A stretch of DNA of 16,832 nt from Enteropsectra breve (lineage: Eukaryota; Microsporidia), in contig JALPMN010000542.1 in assembly GCA_024243835.1 (NCBI GenBank), forward strand, positions 1-16,832, given 5' to 3'. A program made the translations under genes and the position numbers. Position 1 is the stretch's first letter. Each line of letters begins with the position of its first letter. The notes below the pieces were generated by a model, which saw only the letters and a list, made by a program, of their open reading frames with translations, did not search any database and had not been told where the DNA came from. Shown in pieces: positions 13,796-16,832 of this stretch.

Positions 13796-14389
13796 ATGGA
13801 AAAAGCCATCTTAACTCTTACTGCAATGTCAATTGTAAATATCATTCTTCCTATATACCCGCTAACCAAACTAGAAAAACAGGCAGTAACTCCCTATGTT
13901 CTGTATGCAATGCTTGTTATGATGCTGCCCGCCATTCTTGTGTATATCTACTTTATAAAAGCTTACTATCAGAAGAAATACACAAAGAAAGTGCACACTG
14001 TAAGCATGATGATACTCTTTTGGGCTCTTGGCATGGAAACTGCATCTATATTTATATTTTATCTGTTCATAGATGAATATCTGTTTCTCTTGTTCCATGC
14101 GGGCGGAATTGCTTTGTACGTTTTGAGTGGAATTGGAATGCGCTACCATAATATGAATAGGGCTGATTTAGAACAAATAGAACGCGGCATGGGCACTATA
14201 TGGGGCGGATACGACGGGCATGGAGGGCTGTATCCTGGGCAGAAAGTGAAGGTGGTTAGAAGAATACTCGGTGGATTTGTGGTAGAGAACCACAATGGCA
14301 AAGAAATACTCATCGATCAATTTGACTTAATTCATCAGAGAGAATTTCACAGACTAAACCGCATCTCTGCAGATACATCAACAGTTTAA
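13796..14389 (+). CDS. Family B membrane protein 2
   Basis: A 197-aa paralog of the preceding and following genes; function unknown. It keeps the family plan: MEKAILTLTAMSIVNIILP at the N-terminus, a strong helix PYVLYAMLVMMLPAILVYIYF, the basic loop AYYQKKYTKKVHTVS, two further helices (about residues 72-92 and 95-115) and the C-terminal module GLYPGQKVKVVRRILGGFVVENHNGKEILI, with a final Arg/His-rich tail. CCC at 13789-13791 lies four bases from the start. An in-frame ATG at 13694 would add 34 residues of largely hydrophobic sequence; the CCC-proximal ATG aligns with its two siblings and was chosen. Confidence 0.8.
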   Translation: MEKAILTLTAMSIVNIILPIYPLTKLEKQAVTPYVLYAMLVMMLPAILVYIYFIKAYYQKKYTKKVHTVSMMILFWALGMETASIFIFYLFIDEYLFLLFHAGGIALYVLSGIGMRYHNMNRADLEQIERGMGTIWGGYDGHGGLYPGQKVKVVRRILGGFVVENHNGKEILIDQFDLIHQREFHRLNRISADTSTV

Positions 14390-15004
14390 ACACATCCAAA
14401 TAGAGAACGGCTGCTACAACAGGTTTATTGAAATATTAATTTGATTATATCTCTTCTTAGCTGAATGCATATGTTTCAAAATATGTACATCACTTGTTCA
14501 AAGATGTTTATTATTTGGTATTTAAACTGACTTTTAAAGTCTTTTGGTCGTTAAAGGAATCTGAAGTTTTGGAGCCAAAGAACAATGCGAGTAGACTTGA
14601 AAAAAAACTATTGAGCGGCTATAGTTTTAAAACACATGATCAATTTTAAGACGCTAAAATGCTTCAGATAGCTCGTATTTATAGTTAATACTGAGTTGGA
14701 AGTTTAAATTCGTTTTAAAAGACTATATTTTTATGATTTGTATGTTATTTAGTAAAGTGTTGAAATGAAACAAAAGTTTATTTGCACTCTAGAAACAGAG
14801 TTATGTCTTTCTTTCGATTATTTTATCATTTCCGTTCTTGGGGCAGCGAAATGGCATATCCAAGAGGCTAAAATCAGCTTTATAGCCACTAAATGGAAGA
14901 TGGCCATAGGGAGTAGCGGTAAATAAATGGTTAGTTTATTTTTATTTTCTTGTTTATATAATGATTTTGCTAAAAACAAAAATTTTATTTCAGAAACCCC
15001 TTTA
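14390..15004. other. Intergenic region with a GC-richer island
   Basis: AT-rich on both sides of a locally GC-richer island at about 14828-14925. The island contains, on the minus strand, a 29-codon frame with CCC before its ATG (14818-14907) and an overlapping open frame in another register (14801 to about 14930) that reads like protein (PYGHLPF...FRCPKNGND). Neither was called as a gene; see findings. The right end is the promoter of the third family B gene, with CCCC at 14997-15000. Confidence 0.4.
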
Positions 15005-15592
15005 ATGGAGACGCTTATCTTCTATTTAATTGGAAGATCCTTGGTAAATATAATATTGCCTGGCTTCCTACTTATTCATCTTGCCAAAACAGAAATAATT
15101 CCGTTAATTCTTTATCTCCTTCTGATTCTAATGATGCCCACCATTATTTTATATGTCTACTACATGAAGGGCTACTACAGGGAGAAATACATAAAAAAGG
15201 TGTACACTGTGAGTAAGAGATTGTATTTTATGTCCCTTATACCCGAACTGCTGTATACATTCATATTTTATCTATGCAATAGTGATAGTATGTTTATTAT
15301 AATCTATCCAATGGGTGCGTTTGCATTATTAACGGTGCCATTGGTGTGCACATATAGATTGCTTGAAAGAAGTTCGGAGAATGATTTAAAGGGTGCTGAT
15401 TTTGTTGTAGAAATTATTGCTGATGACTACAATGGAGATCCTGGGCTAATCCCTGGGCAGCAAGTTGTGCTGCTAAGGGCCATAGTCGGGGGATATGTGG
15501 TTGAGGACGAGTATGGACAAGAATTTATAATTGGAGAAAATGATATAAGCCATGATAAAACATACTGCACTTATGTAGAAAAGGATATATAA
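15005..15592 (+). CDS. Family B membrane protein 3
   Basis: A 195-aa paralog; function unknown. It runs METLIFYLIGRSLVNIILP, a helix PLILYLLLILMMPTIILYVYY, the basic loop YYREKYIKKVYTVSKRLYF, two more hydrophobic segments (about 75-92 and 97-115), a polar linker (RSSENDLKGADFVVEI) and the C-terminal module GLIPGQQVVLLRAIVGGYVVEDEYGQEFII. Compared with family B protein 1, the loop before the second helix and the GGYVVE block are the best conserved parts, suggesting they carry the function. The start follows CCCC (14997-15000); an in-frame ATG at 14927 would add 26 residues. It is the last gene before the mobile element. Confidence 0.8.
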   Translation: METLIFYLIGRSLVNIILPGFLLIHLAKTEIIPLILYLLLILMMPTIILYVYYMKGYYREKYIKKVYTVSKRLYFMSLIPELLYTFIFYLCNSDSMFIIIYPMGAFALLTVPLVCTYRLLERSSENDLKGADFVVEIIADDYNGDPGLIPGQQVVLLRAIVGGYVVEDEYGQEFIIGENDISHDKTYCTYVEKDI

Positions 15593-15919
15593 AATTAAAA
15601 TAGATATATGTGCTTGTATTTTACACAACTGAAATAATGATCCTTAATAGCATGTAGTGTTTTGTAAAATAAATGATCATATAGACTCCTCTAGCTTAAA
15701 TAATGTCGTAGGCCAAAATGAAAAATCCGCCAATGTGAAACAGCGTTTTTTTAAAAAAGGCCTTTAAAAAAATTTTTCTCCCGAAAAAAGAACTATGCCA
15801 AAGTGAAATGGTCGTAGGCCAAAGTGAAAAGGTAAATTTTTCAGGAGAAAAAAATAAATCTTTTTCAAAAAAATAGTTTAAGCATTTTTTATTTAAAAAA
15901 AATATTTCAGTTTAATACC
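15593..15919. other. Upstream region of the integrase element
   Basis: No gene seen. From 15705 it contains four copies of a 12-bp motif, listed separately. A palindrome AAAGGCCTTT lies at 15756-15765 inside runs of A and T. The frame of the integrase ATG is open back only to a stop at 15833, so no polyprotein lies upstream. Confidence 0.5.
15705..15829. repeat. Four GCCAAWRTGAAA motifs before the integrase
   Basis: The motif is at 15712-15723 (GCCAAAATGAAA), 15729-15740 (GCCAATGTGAAA), 15797-15808 and 15818-15829 (both GCCAAAGTGAAA). Two copies are extended to the left by GTCGTAG (15705-15711 and 15811-15817). All four are in direct orientation. Repeated short motifs near the end of an element commonly act as subterminal transposase/integrase binding sites; that role is inference. 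Confidence 0.85.
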
Positions 15920-16832
15920 ATGGCAAGGTCAATTAAAATTACAACACTGATTGAAAAAGAGAATATTATCGAGTATTGCGCAACAAACGTCGCACCAAGC
16001 GATCTTAGAGGTAATGCGCTGCACAATTTTCTCAGGCTAGCAAAAAACTTTGAATACCAAGAAGGTACATTGTTTTTAGTGAAGAATGGCGCAAGATTTA
16101 TCTTCTTCTGCGAGTATGAAACTGCTGCAAAGAATCTTTTTATAGAAGCAGCACACGGGCGGTCACACATTGGACACACCCAGACAGAAGAATATATTTT
16201 TGCACGTGCATGCGGAATATCACGGGCAGAAATAAGAGCCTACGTCAAAAATTGTAGGAGTTGTCAATTGGTCACAGTCCCGTCAATACCGATGCCAGTA
16301 TGCCCAATCATTGAAAACAAAGCCATGGACCGAATGATCGCTGATTCGATCGATATGCGTGAATATGACGCAGACAATGATGGGTTTAAGTGGATTCTTA
16401 ACATTGTCGATTCATACACTAAATTTGCATGGAGCTTTGCAATGCACACAAAGAGTAGTGAAGAGTATGCTGCAGCTTTTGAATCTTTAATTTTAAATGA
16501 AGGCTGTCCGAAAATTCTCCATTGCGACAATGGCAAAGAATTTAAAAATAGAAAGATAGATGCTTTGTGTGATGGCTTAAATATTTGCCGTATCTACGGA
16601 AGAGTCAGACATCCGCAGAGCCAAGGCCAAGTTGAAAGATTTAATGGCACATTGAAACAAAGGCTGCGCAAATCTTTAGCGGGTTCAACTCGATGGGTCG
16701 ATATCCATAAAAAAATTATTTTTGAGTACAATACCCATAGGCATAGGGCAACCAGCAAGACACCTTTTGAACTTTTGCGGGGTAGATCTGGATTGAGGGA
16801 GACTAAGTATGTCCCCAGAGGCGAAGAAGTAG
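15920..16832 (+). CDS. DDE integrase/transposase, 3'-truncated by window end
   Basis: 304 codons, open at the window edge. After an N-terminal region of about 75 residues comes an H2C2 zinc finger: H79 and H83, then C112-x2-C115 (KNCRSCQ). The core follows with D145 (SIDM), D203 (HCDNGKEF) and E239 (GQVERFNG), a D-D-35-E spacing, and the typical HPQSQGQVERFN and NTHRHRATSKTPFEL segments, which place it in the retrovirus/Ty3-type integrase (rve) superfamily. It probably inserts the element's own DNA in the nucleus. The absence of an upstream protease/RT frame suggests a standalone integrase such as a Ginger-like or KRBA2-like DNA transposon rather than a polyprotein, though an LTR-element remnant cannot be excluded. 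All visible catalytic and zinc residues are intact. The start is ATG after AATACC, with no CCC motif. Confidence 0.85.
   Translation, partial: MARSIKITTLIEKENIIEYCATNVAPSDLRGNALHNFLRLAKNFEYQEGTLFLVKNGARFIFFCEYETAAKNLFIEAAHGRSHIGHTQTEEYIFARACGISRAEIRAYVKNCRSCQLVTVPSIPMPVCPIIENKAMDRMIADSIDMREYDADNDGFKWILNIVDSYTKFAWSFAMHTKSSEEYAAAFESLILNEGCPKILHCDNGKEFKNRKIDALCDGLNICRIYGRVRHPQSQGQVERFNGTLKQRLRKSLAGSTRWVDIHKKIIFEYNTHRHRATSKTPFELLRGRSGLRETKYVPRGEEV

Noticed and set aside
15907..16536. Two 90-codon minus-strand frames opposite the integrase
   Set aside because: Shadows of the integrase reading frame, which carries complete H2C2 and DDE motifs.

Overview
The window looks like a piece of a microsporidian (obligate intracellular fungal-relative) genome. 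The reasons are: AT-rich intergenic DNA around single-exon, shortened eukaryotic genes (ribosomal protein L11/uL5, a reduced CSE1/CAS exportin, a compact Mis18/Yippee-type protein, a divergent ERD2-like membrane protein); a CCC or GGG trinucleotide within a few bases of most start codons plus an AAATTT-type element before the ribosomal protein gene, both described as microsporidian transcription signals; and tandem arrays of lineage-specific genes. No bacterial operon features, tRNA, rRNA or CRISPR array were seen. The genus cannot be fixed from the sequence alone.

Layout. 1-1323 is gene-poor: a 20-bp direct repeat pair near the left edge and a possible decayed gene (787-1256). 1324-3766 holds two tandem paralogs (family A, 288 and 335 aa) that I read as ubiquitin-specific-protease-like pseudoenzymes: the order of conserved blocks resembles a C19 domain but the catalytic Cys box and His are gone. 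4571-4975 (minus) is the Mis18-domain gene, 5330-6151 (plus) the ERD2-like gene, 6488-8698 (minus) CSE1, 8966-9508 (minus) a two-helix membrane protein, 9901-10197 (plus) a 98-aa unknown and 10670-11191 (plus) RPL11. From 11367 to 15592 lies a tandem array of a second lineage-specific family (family B, four-helix membrane proteins with a conserved C-terminal GGYVVE module): one pseudogene followed by three intact copies, all on the plus strand. The right edge (from about 15705) is a mobile element: subterminal repeats followed by a DDE integrase with an H2C2 zinc finger, still open at the window end.

Repeats are abundant and sit between genes: 18 copies of an 18-mer directly upstream of a family B gene, ten 15/12-bp units between CSE1 and its neighbour, and 33-, 31-, 26- and 24-bp short tandem or direct repeats. 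The housekeeping genes (translation, nuclear transport, possible centromere licensing, ER retrieval) are unrelated to one another in function and share only position. The two expanded families are the accessory content, and the pseudogene shows that family B is turning over. Start codons were set at the CCC-proximal ATG rather than the most upstream ATG. All calls are from reading the sequence; no database search was run.
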